43,884 bases of DNA, taken from positions 1 through 43,884 of the IMG/VR virus record IMGVR_UViG_3300033153_003362. One strand, written 5' to 3'. A program made the position numbers and the translations under genes. The stretch is from a virus. Shown here in pieces: positions 7,682-16,131 of this stretch (its first letter is position 1; each line of letters opens with the position of its first letter). Below the pieces are notes generated by a model, which saw nothing but the letters and a program-made list of their open reading frames with translations, did not search any database and was not told the DNA's origin.

Positions 7682-8211
7682 TATGTTATCCTCTCTCTGA
7701 ACAAGGTAAGATGTTTTACAGTAGGCAGCGGTGTCCCAGAAGCCTTCGCTAATATACGGAAACCAGTAGTATATCCGACTGGAATGTTGGGGCTATACCG
7801 GAAGTTCTTGTTAGCGGTCTCAGCCCAGAAAGGAACATTGGTAGCGTTGGACAATCCTATTGCCGCTAATTCTGCCATTGTAATTCTAATCCGTTCTACC
7901 CCGTCAACTTCAATGGTTATCTCAAAGCTAGCATTAGAACCAGTAATAGCAACAAAGTCCAGCGTTCCCGTTCCCGTCTCACTGTGGAGAACAGTATCGG
8001 TTGTTACATTAAGCAAATCCCCAACCGCATCAAAGTCTGTTTTCATCTGATACTTTGTTGCCGATTCACTGTCGCTGACTATAACGGTACTGCCGTCTAT
8101 GTTGCAATCAAGACGTTCCTTCACCCCGTCGGTAGTGACCGTTATAGCCTTCGTACCGTCTTCATTATAGAGAGTTATATTCTCTGTTATTGTTAGATCG
8201 TCACCGGCCAT
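7681..8211 (-). CDS. Beta-rich putative virion accessory or receptor-binding protein
   Basis: 176 residues. The N-terminal 60 residues are Asp/Thr/Val-rich short beta repeats (ITLYNEDGTKAITVTTDGVKE type), and the C-terminal part resembles small phage adhesin or decoration domains (VPFWAETANKNFRYSPNIPVG). It is coupled to both neighbours by TAATG-type overlaps. Its location downstream of the tail fibre suggests an appendage protein; no homologue is claimed. Confidence 0.6.
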   Translation of the reverse strand: MAGDDLTITENITLYNEDGTKAITVTTDGVKERLDCNIDGSTVIVSDSESATKYQMKTDFDAVGDLLNVTTDTVLHSETGTGTLDFVAITGSNASFEITIEVDGVERIRITMAELAAIGLSNATNVPFWAETANKNFRYSPNIPVGYTTGFRILAKASGTPLPTVKHLTLFRERIT

Positions 8212-8450
8212 TAAATATCCTCGGCATCCTCTGTTTTCAATCGGTTAAGTAATTCTTTCTGATCGTCAGAGATTTTCTGCAACAGCTCAACTTGTACCTT
8301 AGTGTGATTCATAAGCACGTCGAGCTTGTTACACAGGAGTACAAGAAGTTGGACACCGAGTTCTTCGGCATTTCCCTTCCTGTACTCCAATTTATTTTCT
8401 TTAGGTTTAGGATTTTGGTCTTGTTTTGGTATGGTCTCTTTCTCACTCAT
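8211..8450 (-). CDS. Short charged coiled-coil protein
   Basis: 79 residues. A Lys/Pro/Gln-rich, probably disordered N-terminus (about 1-24) is followed by a helix with heptad-like Leu spacing (ELGVQLLVLLCNKLDVLMNH and onward), predicting a coiled coil. SD AGGAGAGG precedes the ATG. It may bridge or trimerise neighbouring appendage proteins; this is inference. Confidence 0.6.
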   Translation of the reverse strand: MSEKETIPKQDQNPKPKENKLEYRKGNAEELGVQLLVLLCNKLDVLMNHTKVQVELLQKISDDQKELLNRLKTEDAEDI

Positions 8451-8453
8451 GGT

Positions 8454-9410
8454 TTATATATCCTCTCCTGAGATTGTTGAATACATGAACAGCGATCCCA
8501 ATGAACGCTGCGTCCTGATTAGACGCACTGTTCCAGTACCCGTTGCCGGGACAGGAATAGCAGGGATGAACTCATGCGGCAGAGTCGCTTCCCTCTCTTT
8601 GAACAGCACATACTTACTTACAAGCGAAGCCACAGGCCCGACTTGTACTTCAACTTTCTGTCTGCCCGCGCCGGCAATCGACACTTGGCTCAACAAGAAA
8701 GTCGTGTTAGCCACGGTGTAATCGTGGTTGCTCGTTGCATCTTTGGCTGTTGCTGCTGACTTATCGTGGTCGTGTACTTCCGAACCACTTGAAGCAACCG
8801 CCGGCACTGTGTTGATCGAACCATTAGCGTTGACGAGCATTATTTCGGTGCCATCGCCAATCCTCACAGAATCACCAATCGTAACGTGATCCAATGCTCG
8901 GATGTCCAAATCAATCGCGTCAACCGTGATAGAGTTTCCGCCATCAGCGATATTCACGTCGTTAGTGATACCCGTTAAGGTAGTCACTGTTCCAACATCA
9001 ACAGTACCGTCCACTGTGATGGAGTTTCCGCCATCATCAATGCTTACATCGTTTGTGATACCCGTTAAGGTTGTCACAGTCCCGATGTCCCAAGAACCTC
9101 TCTGCTCTGCTGCGGTGATAACAATACGGTCAGCGGTCATCCTTGCAAGCGCGATAGATCCTTCCGGTGCAGAGTCAGGAGAAACCTCATCTACAAGGAA
9201 ACCCTGCGCGTTTACTTTGTCCGAACCGAGGTTCCACGCAACTTCGTCAACATACGCGGTTTCAAGGGTCACTACTGCATTTACATCCAACACACCGCCT
9301 GTTACTGATAATGGGTTTGTGCCGTCAGACAAGACATGATAAAACGGATTACTCGCAGTATTATCTGCCTCTGTTGGCGACACACCTGTTCTCAAATTGT
9401 CGTCAGCCAT
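8454..9410 (-). CDS. Beta-repeat virion accessory protein
   Basis: 318 residues. The middle carries two tandem 30-residue units beginning DIGTVTTLTGITNDV and DVGTVTTLTGITNDV, each ending GGNSITVD, followed by a degenerate third unit (RALDHVTIGDSV). Such Val/Thr/Gly repeats form beta-solenoid or beta-prism stalks in phage structural proteins. The C-terminal 120 residues look like a globular beta domain. SD GGAGG precedes the ATG. Placed downstream of the tail fibre, it is probably a tail or head appendage. Confidence 0.65.
   Translation of the reverse strand: MADDNLRTGVSPTEADNTASNPFYHVLSDGTNPLSVTGGVLDVNAVVTLETAYVDEVAWNLGSDKVNAQGFLVDEVSPDSAPEGSIALARMTADRIVITAAEQRGSWDIGTVTTLTGITNDVSIDDGGNSITVDGTVDVGTVTTLTGITNDVNIADGGNSITVDAIDLDIRALDHVTIGDSVRIGDGTEIMLVNANGSINTVPAVASSGSEVHDHDKSAATAKDATSNHDYTVANTTFLLSQVSIAGAGRQKVEVQVGPVASLVSKYVLFKEREATLPHEFIPAIPVPATGTGTVRLIRTQRSLGSLFMYSTISGEDI
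8932..9111 (-). repeat. Two tandem 90-bp units inside the beta-repeat protein
   Basis: The words GAGTTTCCGCCATCA and GTGATACCCGTTAAGGT recur exactly 90 bases apart (for example at 8932 and 9022). The copies differ at scattered, mostly third-codon positions, so the duplication is old enough to have diverged but keeps the protein unit. Confidence 0.8.
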
Positions 9411-9423
9411 TTGTTCCTCCTTG

Positions 9424-9693
9424 TTAAATTACTGTTGTTATATCGATAATTTCCTGCTCGCTGTATCTCTCAAGCGTACCTTTACGCCTTTTCAATTCAG
9501 CGATCTCCCGTTTTAGTCTTATCTTGTCTCGTTCTATCTTTTTGATCTGACCATCGATGAATCTCTTTAACTCTGCTTCAAGTCTCGATAGCTGATACTC
9601 TTTCTCAGCAAGCTGCTCGTCAAATTCTAAACGGTGTTCCTCAACCGTCGTATGTATATTCAAAGCTATTGCTGTACCCGGGCTGTCACTCAT
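9424..9693 (-). CDS. Coiled-coil protein
   Basis: 89 residues. A continuous highly charged helix (from about 17 to 78) has heptads of Leu and Ile and runs such as LEAELKRFIDGQIKKIERDK. No membrane segment or Cys. It is coupled to the upstream gene by TAATG. A structural coiled coil is clear; function is not. Confidence 0.65.
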   Translation of the reverse strand: MSDSPGTAIALNIHTTVEEHRLEFDEQLAEKEYQLSRLEAELKRFIDGQIKKIERDKIRLKREIAELKRRKGTLERYSEQEIIDITTVI

Positions 9694-10802
9694 TAAACTC
9701 CTCCATATATAGTGCCTTCAAAAGCTTCTAACTTTCCGGTATTACGATGCTCAACTTGCAATCGAACTGAATGCCCCAGACTTAAAGAAAAAGGGGCGCT
9801 CGTAAAATCAAAGAGGGCTGTCTTATTCATTATAGCCCGTCGGGTGTCTATATCAACGAAACCGCTCCCCGTGTCTACTTGTAAATAATATATCCCTGCG
9901 ATCGATCCCGATGCAGAAATCTTCATTAACGCTTCAAAAGACTCTGCAACAAAAGCTTGAGTCACTATCGTAGTGCGCGTGTTATCAGCAACGGACGTGA
10001 TCTTAGCCGTAGTGTGAAAAGTAATCTCAACCGTACTCTGAATGTCAACAGGAATGCTCGCTAATTTACTGAGCGGAACACTCCCCAAGATACTAAGAGA
10101 ACCTCCGCGAATGCGCATCTCAACGTCGGTGTCATTAGTGTCATTCGTGTTCTCAAAATACACACCTAAATTATAATTTTCAATGAGCGAGTATTCTTGG
10201 TCTATCATTACGTGAAGCGTGACCACCTCATCCAAGAAGTTGACCTGAAATATCGCCCGGTCATCCGTGTACCTTATAGAGTACGCGGCGTTCTTTGTGG
10301 TTGGTACAAAAGTCTTATCGTGATTGAAGACTGTTACCTCAACCTTACTGTCTACGCCGGCCCTGCGGGAGACTACATAAAAAGTACCCCCGGACATTTC
10401 AAAGAACAGACCATTTACTTCTGCTGCGTCCATCACTCCCCATCGACGCGTATTCCCATCGACGGGGTCGTTTCCGTAGATACCGGTGGAGAATTGAAAC
10501 GCTTCCCCAAAGGTGAAAATCCCCTGTTCTACGGTTACAATTTTCACAGCACTGGAAGCCGCCGCCCCTGTCTTTAGGGAAGCGACTCCCAGCCCTATTG
10601 TATTCGTTCCGGAACCAACAATCGTTTCTGTCCATACATCCGTATCAAGGACTACACCAGAAAAGTCTCCTTCTAATAGAGTCTCCGGTATAGCCGTTCT
10701 CAACGCGCCTGTAGGTGAAACCTGAGCTTCCGCAGAACTTCCGGGGTCATATATTCGACTACGCGCCGCCTTATGGCGCTGTGGGCGTGGATCGATAGCC
10801 AT
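9693..10802 (-). CDS. Beta-rich tail or appendage protein
   Basis: 369 residues. The N-terminus (RSRIYDPGSSAEAQVSPTG) is followed by a jelly-roll-like region with concanavalin-like spacing (FQFSTGIYGND, VNGLFFEMSGGTFYVVSR, YSIRYTDDRAIFQVNF) and a second beta domain from about 245 to the end. The pattern resembles phage proteins that bind surfaces, but no family is named. SD AAGGGGA precedes the ATG. It lies among coiled-coil and beta-rich genes downstream of the tail fibre. Confidence 0.65.
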   Translation of the reverse strand: MAIDPRPQRHKAARSRIYDPGSSAEAQVSPTGALRTAIPETLLEGDFSGVVLDTDVWTETIVGSGTNTIGLGVASLKTGAAASSAVKIVTVEQGIFTFGEAFQFSTGIYGNDPVDGNTRRWGVMDAAEVNGLFFEMSGGTFYVVSRRAGVDSKVEVTVFNHDKTFVPTTKNAAYSIRYTDDRAIFQVNFLDEVVTLHVMIDQEYSLIENYNLGVYFENTNDTNDTDVEMRIRGGSLSILGSVPLSKLASIPVDIQSTVEITFHTTAKITSVADNTRTTIVTQAFVAESFEALMKISASGSIAGIYYLQVDTGSGFVDIDTRRAIMNKTALFDFTSAPFSLSLGHSVRLQVEHRNTGKLEAFEGTIYGGV

Positions 10803-10809
10803 GTTCCCC

Positions 10810-11235
10810 TTACGTTAGCTTTAGTTGCTTACGGATTTTATCTTTATACTCCGCTTTCTCCTTCGCAAGAGCAGCGTTTTGATTCCTAATGTCCTGACGA
10901 TCGTTGTCGATACCCAACTGGTCAGAAGCTTTCTGCTTTTCCCACTTCACCTTATCCTCGGCAAAAGCTTTCTGTTGACGTTCAAGATCCTCTCTACCCT
11001 CAGAGACTTCCTTCTGTAATGAAAGAAGGTTCTCCTTGCGAGCTTCCTGCTCGTTCTTAGCCGCTTCCCCTTGCTCGACAGAAGCGACAGCAGCTTCGCG
11101 TTCTTTTACCGACGCTTCGGATTCAGCAAGCTGCTTAGCCTGTGCATCCACTTCCTCGTTTGCCTGATCGATCTTGGCTACAGAAGATTGGATATTGGCA
11201 ACTAAGTCCTTTGCCGCTTCTCTTAATTTCTCCAT
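10810..11235 (-). CDS. Long coiled-coil protein
   Basis: 141 residues from the ATG at 11235, which follows GGGGGAT (a GTG directly before it is the alternative start). Nearly the whole chain is a Glu/Lys/Gln/Ala-rich heptad helix (residues about 5-138), with one Asn/Asp-rich break near 110. It probably forms a rod. Position suggests a virion or appendage role. Confidence 0.65.
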   Translation of the reverse strand: MEKLREAAKDLVANIQSSVAKIDQANEEVDAQAKQLAESEASVKEREAAVASVEQGEAAKNEQEARKENLLSLQKEVSEGREDLERQQKAFAEDKVKWEKQKASDQLGIDNDRQDIRNQNAALAKEKAEYKDKIRKQLKLT

Positions 11236-11246
11236 CACGATCCCCC

Positions 11247-11633
11247 TTATGTTATTTCAACAGCCTTCTCTAATTTCTCCATCATCTGATCCAGAACATC
11301 AGCCACTTCATCATTGTTCGGCCAGTTCTGATTTCCTCTGATGGAATTTTTTATCATATCAATATCAGTCTTACTCCCCTGAAAGATTCCCTTCTCCTTC
11401 GCTACTTCTAACGCCTTTGTTATTTTCCTGAAACCCTTCATAGCGTCGTATCCGCATCGTGGATTCGCGCCAGTGATCGCTGCTTGTGCTGCTAAAACAA
11501 AAACCTCAGCCCCGCTTCTTTCGCGGAACCCTCTTGCATCAACTTCTTTTCCACATTGGGCCATCAAGAACCCGCCGTTTGGTGTTAACTTACTGGTGTC
11601 TAAATCTAATCCGATTTGGTATTGTTTACTCAT
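11247..11633 (-). CDS. Hypothetical protein downstream of the tail fibre
   Basis: 128 residues, no family recognised. The N-terminal third is mixed; the rest is helical (ERSGAEVFVLAAQAAITGAN, then KALEVAKEKG and DVLDQMMEKLEKAVEI). SD AAAGGAAAG lies upstream. A tail-fibre chaperone is one possibility from position, without sequence support. Confidence 0.55.
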   Translation of the reverse strand: MSKQYQIGLDLDTSKLTPNGGFLMAQCGKEVDARGFRERSGAEVFVLAAQAAITGANPRCGYDAMKGFRKITKALEVAKEKGIFQGSKTDIDMIKNSIRGNQNWPNNDEVADVLDQMMEKLEKAVEIT

Positions 11634-11654
11634 GGTCTCGTCTTTCCTTTCGTG

Positions 11655-11816
11655 TTATTCGATTACACCTCTTGCGCGAAGGTCGGCTTCAATGATTCCC
11701 ATTTGCTCATTGGTACTCAAATTCTGCCAAACTTTACCCTTGTTATCCTTCTTGTTCTTTTTCTCCGCTGCTTTTTTCTCAGCGAACTCCTGTGTTACGA
11801 CTCTGGTTACGGTCAT
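11655..11816 (-). CDS. Small basic protein following the tail fibre gene
   Basis: 53 residues, read by translating the gap between the tail fibre and the next gene. It begins MTVTRVV, has a Lys/Ala-rich helix (EKKAAEKKNKKDNKGK), and ends with a small predicted helical part (MGIIEADLRARGVIE). Its first four residues match those of the tail fibre immediately upstream. No strong SD is evident, so expression is less certain. Confidence 0.5.
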   Translation of the reverse strand: MTVTRVVTQEFAEKKAAEKKNKKDNKGKVWQNLSTNEQMGIIEADLRARGVIE

Positions 11817-11820
11817 AGTT

Positions 11821-14800
11821 TTATCCCCATATTAAGGTTGCCGCGTGGACACGCCATTGAACCTCGTTGGCTGATTCTAATTTATAAACTATCTCTGCAA
11901 GATCAACCCCCGGGTCTGGCTGACCCGAAACATCCGTTGTTGCCGTTATGATTCTCCTAGAGGCGCCGCTTGTGGCGCTCAGTGTTGCAACGGTAAAGGT
12001 TGTTCCGCCGTCCCGGGAAACTTCCAGCGTTACGTCGGTATTAAGGAGAACCGTTGGGTCTATGTCTTCGAGATCAAAGGACGAGACAATATTATCCGGA
12101 GCACCCCCGACAACTGCGTTATCGACTGATTGGAGCAACATCGCTGGTCCTGCTGCTGCTATTGGAGATGGAGCCGCTACCGGTATAGTAATAGTATCTG
12201 TTAACCCTATATTCGGCGCTCCGGCAAATACCGTATTTGATTGCGATATTCTGATGCCGTCCATCTGCCCATCAAAGAAGTCAGAACTAATTCCGGTTGC
12301 ACCTATGTAGAGATTACTACCCGGGAATCTTGCTACCGCTGCGCTTTGCCCATACCCGTATTGCGTTCCGTCTAGGTATACCCCGTAATCGGCTCCAACT
12401 GGCGATTCACTCCCTTTCTTTATTAGGGCCACATGATGCCAATTTGTATCGGTAATCTCGGCTCCCGCCGCGACTACAGAGATTATATTCACGCTTGCAA
12501 CAACAACAGAGAATTGAATGCCTACAGTATCTCGGTGTCGGAAATGCCATCTATCTGATCCGGGAGCTATATCTTGGACAATATACTCCTCATTCCCTGT
12601 ATGGTCTGTATGCTTAACCCAAAGATCCATTGTCCAGTCTTCTTTAGGATCTGCAGCAACATCCCAATCTCTCGAATCAGCAAAAGATAAGAAGCTACTT
12701 GATCCATCAAAGGAATACGAGGCCGTTCCCCATTTTGGAGTTGTGGTAGTAAGACTCGTATAGTGCATCTGATGATAGTTGGGGCCTTCATCCGCTACAT
12801 TGAAGTTGAGCAGCAATACTGAATTGGCATCTGCTACTGCTGCCACCGTCGGTACTGTGATCGTGTCCGTTAAGCCAACATTCGGCGCTGCTGTAAACAG
12901 ATTAGCTGCGTTGAAATGAATATCGTCGAGATTCCCGCTAAAGTAATCGCTACCGTGAAAACCTATATATAGTGTTCCGGTAAAAGCGTACCCCAGCCCA
13001 AGCGTAGCAAAGGCTTCTTGTACTCCATCGGTGTATAACCCAACATCAGCACCGACTTTGCACATTGTAATATAATGCCACGCTTCATCTGCAATCGCCC
13101 CTCCGGTAAGATTAAGAACTGATCCGCCACCGGAAACAATCTGGCATCTTGTTCCTACTGCGTCTTGGTGGCCAATCCACCAGTTATTGCTTGAATCTTG
13201 CCAATGATTTATGATTCCTTGCGTTCCCGCTATCTGAGCAAACTTAGCCCAAAAACCTATTGTTTGATCGCCAACTAGGCTACCGAACACATCCCAATCT
13301 GCGCTATTAGGTATTTGTAGACTCTGCGCTGTTCCATCAAATATACCGCAAGCATTTCCAAATTCACTCGTCATATATGAAGCGCTACTTGACAAGTTTA
13401 CCGCTCCGGTTGCACTTGAATCATCAAAAGTATTCTCCATGTGAAGCAACAAAGTTGTGTTGACATCGGGAGTATGCGCTGCTGTTGGTACTGTGATCTG
13501 CGGGCCTCCCATATCATAATAACCAGCAACCCCAGCATCTCTTATCTGAGCAACTTGTGATGCTGACAATACTGTATTGTTGTAGTATCGAACATCTTCA
13601 GCGCGGCCATTAAAGTGATTCCCGTCAACTCCATTTGCCGCCGTACATCCCAGCCTTCCATTATCAATAAGCGGGAGAGCGGATAACCAATCCCCAGCCG
13701 TTCCTGTTCCTAGTAATGTTGTAAACCATCCGGAAGATACCGTTACATCAACTCCATTCTTATATAACAATACTGTTGAGCCATTACAAACAGCGGCCCA
13801 ATGTTCCCATACATTCGCTGATGATGATTGTGGAGTAGCCGTAGACCAAACAGAATAATTCGCTCCGTCTTTATGAACATACAATCGTATGCCGTCGTTA
13901 GTTGCTCCGAATGAGAAGAATTGAGATGTTCCGGAATCCGCTATGCCAAATACATCATGCGATCCGCCTTGCGATGGCCGGTTGATCCAAAACATTACCG
14001 TTCCGGTTGTATCTGATGCGATCCCGGCAACGACGCTATCTATATTTACTTGGATAGGCGATCCGAATTGGAGTGACTTATTAACCTTCCCGGGTTTGTC
14101 ATAAAGATCAGTATTTGCCCAGAAGGTTCCGTCATTCCCACCAGAACCAAAATCAACAACAACATTGTTGGCTGCGCTATCATTAAGTGGGTACCAGCAA
14201 TAAGGCGCTGGGATCGGAGCTGCGCTAAAAGGATTGCCCATATAAATCCTAAACTCGTCCATATATCCTTCAAGCGGATTAGATGGCCTAGCTCCGATAA
14301 GAAGGGATCCGCCGGTGCTCGTCATATCTTGTACGGTGTTGGTCAGTAAACCAACTTGATACCCGTCAAGATAAATATAGTGATCCGTTCCCTCTCGGCC
14401 CATAGCGATATGGTGCCAATCATTATCTCTAATACATTCTCTGTAAGACCTAGTAGTTACATCAATTCCAGCGCCACCAGAATCATCTGTTGTAAATCTT
14501 AATTCACCTAAATTATTTATAAATCCGTAAATATCATCGGTCGACGATACATTATTCTTTGAGAAAAACCAATCATAATTTGAGGTATCTAAAACTCTGT
14601 CTAACTTAACCCAGAAATCGAAACATACATCAGCTGTGCCAAACGCCCAAGCTGCGTCATCTCCATAATTAAGATACCCAGAGCCTCCTACCGGGTTGTA
14701 AAAAGCATGATCCCCCCACTTAGAATGATTGGCTACTTGATAAGGAGTCGCGTTTGCTACTGAAACAATATGATCCTGTCCGCTTATATCAGCAATATCT

Positions 14801-16119
14801 TTTTGGCCGTTATATCCATCTCCGTTAATAAGTAATTTTGTGTCCGCTGCCAGTGCTGGGGGTATTGTTCGGTAGCTACCCGTTTCAAATGTTGCGTCTG
14901 CTGTGACTCCGAGATCAATTCCGGTTTGATCGTTGTATGTATCGATTATCCCATCGCTCAATCCGCCGGGACCGACACCCTCTAATACCGCAATTTTCAT
15001 AGCGTTGAGGATGATGTTGTTAAGGATGAAGGGCGCAGTTTCGATATTGCCGGTAGGATTGATGATTGTAAAGTCATCGATAGCTGTTGTCAGATTTGCT
15101 TCAAGGTCAAAAGCTCCTACGGCCGCGGCTGCCCTAGCCACCATAATCTTCCCTTCATCTGCTGGGAAGGAAGGCGTTGGGAGGTTTACCGAGGCTGCTG
15201 AGGCCGCGGCTTTGGCTGCCCAATGGAGTGCTGAATAGTCTGTTGCCCCGTCCCCACCGTCAATGACAGGGATGAGTGAATCTTCTGCATAGGTAGCCCA
15301 ATGCGTCGCTGCTACAGCCCAAGATAGCGATGAGTAATCATCTACCAAATCGCCGCCGGCTGCTGCGGATATTAAACTACCATAAGCTTTGTTAGCCCAT
15401 TCAGCTGAGTATCCAACTTCCAGAGCCGCTAGGGCTACTTCGGCTTGACATAAAACAACTTCTGCTTGACATAACGCAACTTCTGCTTGTGCGAGGACAA
15501 CTTCTGCGGCGGCATCAGAAGCGCTCGATGCGCTTGCTACTGCGCTCGCTGCTGCCGCTGCTGCACTCGCGGCTGCCTCTACTGCGCTCGCTGCTGCCGC
15601 TGCTGCATTCGCGGCACCGACGAGAGAAGGGTCTATATTTATAAGGTCGTCGGCGGCAGGATTCCAACCAAGAATCCAGTCAGCAGTAGGGTCAGGGAGA
15701 GTCACTGAATCCAGAGCGGATGTTTCAGAAAGGGTGACAGCGCGATCGAGATTATCTTTTAGCTGTTGAATCTGGATAGCCAAAATGTCATAAGCCTTCT
15801 CGACAACAGGCTCAGAGAATCCGCCGCCTTTAGGAATATCGGTCTGCTGTTCGTACTCAGCGTTGCCGATCATAAGAACTATATAATCTACCGTAGGCGG
15901 AGTAAGAAAGGAAATAGTGCCAGTCTCAGCTTCACTATCAAACGTGACGGTATAATCAGTCGTGATTGTCTGTAATACAGACACATCCAACAAATCTCTG
16001 AGATATACCTTAACTTCGGTTTCTTTGAATACCTTGAAATCGAAATCGAAGTCGGTTAGTATCCCGTCAGCGGTTAACTCAACACGTCTTGGTTTTATTG
16101 AAACTTTTGTGACTGTCAT
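11821..16119 (-). CDS. Tail fibre with T7-gp17-type N-terminus and four LamG-like lectin domains
   Basis: 1432 residues. Residues 1 to about 135 match the T7 tail fibre N-terminal domain that anchors the fibre to the tail (DGILTDFDFDFKVF, TTDYTVTF, DIPKGGGF, AYDILAIQIQQLKDNLDRAV). An Ala-rich helical stalk follows (about 163-213). Then four concanavalin/LamG-like domains lie near 430-620, 660-860, 890-1085 and 1095-1300. Each has a core strand pair such as WHHIAMGREG/YIYLDGYQ and a closing YIG-x-DGIRI-like strand; they are joined by APNVGLTDTITVP-type linkers. The C-terminal 120 residues form a separate beta domain. The lectin domains probably bind host surface glycans. SD AAGGAGAT precedes the ATG. 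Confidence 0.93.
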   Translation of the reverse strand: MTVTKVSIKPRRVELTADGILTDFDFDFKVFKETEVKVYLRDLLDVSVLQTITTDYTVTFDSEAETGTISFLTPPTVDYIVLMIGNAEYEQQTDIPKGGGFSEPVVEKAYDILAIQIQQLKDNLDRAVTLSETSALDSVTLPDPTADWILGWNPAADDLINIDPSLVGAANAAAAAASAVEAAASAAAAAASAVASASSASDAAAEVVLAQAEVALCQAEVVLCQAEVALAALEVGYSAEWANKAYGSLISAAAGGDLVDDYSSLSWAVAATHWATYAEDSLIPVIDGGDGATDYSALHWAAKAAASAASVNLPTPSFPADEGKIMVARAAAAVGAFDLEANLTTAIDDFTIINPTGNIETAPFILNNIILNAMKIAVLEGVGPGGLSDGIIDTYNDQTGIDLGVTADATFETGSYRTIPPALAADTKLLINGDGYNGQKDIADISGQDHIVSVANATPYQVANHSKWGDHAFYNPVGGSGYLNYGDDAAWAFGTADVCFDFWVKLDRVLDTSNYDWFFSKNNVSSTDDIYGFINNLGELRFTTDDSGGAGIDVTTRSYRECIRDNDWHHIAMGREGTDHYIYLDGYQVGLLTNTVQDMTSTGGSLLIGARPSNPLEGYMDEFRIYMGNPFSAAPIPAPYCWYPLNDSAANNVVVDFGSGGNDGTFWANTDLYDKPGKVNKSLQFGSPIQVNIDSVVAGIASDTTGTVMFWINRPSQGGSHDVFGIADSGTSQFFSFGATNDGIRLYVHKDGANYSVWSTATPQSSSANVWEHWAAVCNGSTVLLYKNGVDVTVSSGWFTTLLGTGTAGDWLSALPLIDNGRLGCTAANGVDGNHFNGRAEDVRYYNNTVLSASQVAQIRDAGVAGYYDMGGPQITVPTAAHTPDVNTTLLLHMENTFDDSSATGAVNLSSSASYMTSEFGNACGIFDGTAQSLQIPNSADWDVFGSLVGDQTIGFWAKFAQIAGTQGIINHWQDSSNNWWIGHQDAVGTRCQIVSGGGSVLNLTGGAIADEAWHYITMCKVGADVGLYTDGVQEAFATLGLGYAFTGTLYIGFHGSDYFSGNLDDIHFNAANLFTAAPNVGLTDTITVPTVAAVADANSVLLLNFNVADEGPNYHQMHYTSLTTTTPKWGTASYSFDGSSSFLSFADSRDWDVAADPKEDWTMDLWVKHTDHTGNEEYIVQDIAPGSDRWHFRHRDTVGIQFSVVVASVNIISVVAAGAEITDTNWHHVALIKKGSESPVGADYGVYLDGTQYGYGQSAAVARFPGSNLYIGATGISSDFFDGQMDGIRISQSNTVFAGAPNIGLTDTITIPVAAPSPIAAAGPAMLLQSVDNAVVGGAPDNIVSSFDLEDIDPTVLLNTDVTLEVSRDGGTTFTVATLSATSGASRRIITATTDVSGQPDPGVDLAEIVYKLESANEVQWRVHAATLIWG

Positions 16120-16131
16120 AAGATTATCTCC

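Noticed and set aside
8902-9339. Plus-strand frame rich in Ser/Pro/Val opposite the beta-repeat protein
   Set aside because: Mirror of a repeat-rich coding region; the apparent repeats come from the real gene, and no SD or promoter is present.
15487-15708. Cys/Arg-rich plus-strand frame opposite the tail fibre stalk
   Set aside because: Caused by antisense reading of Ala codons; not a gene.
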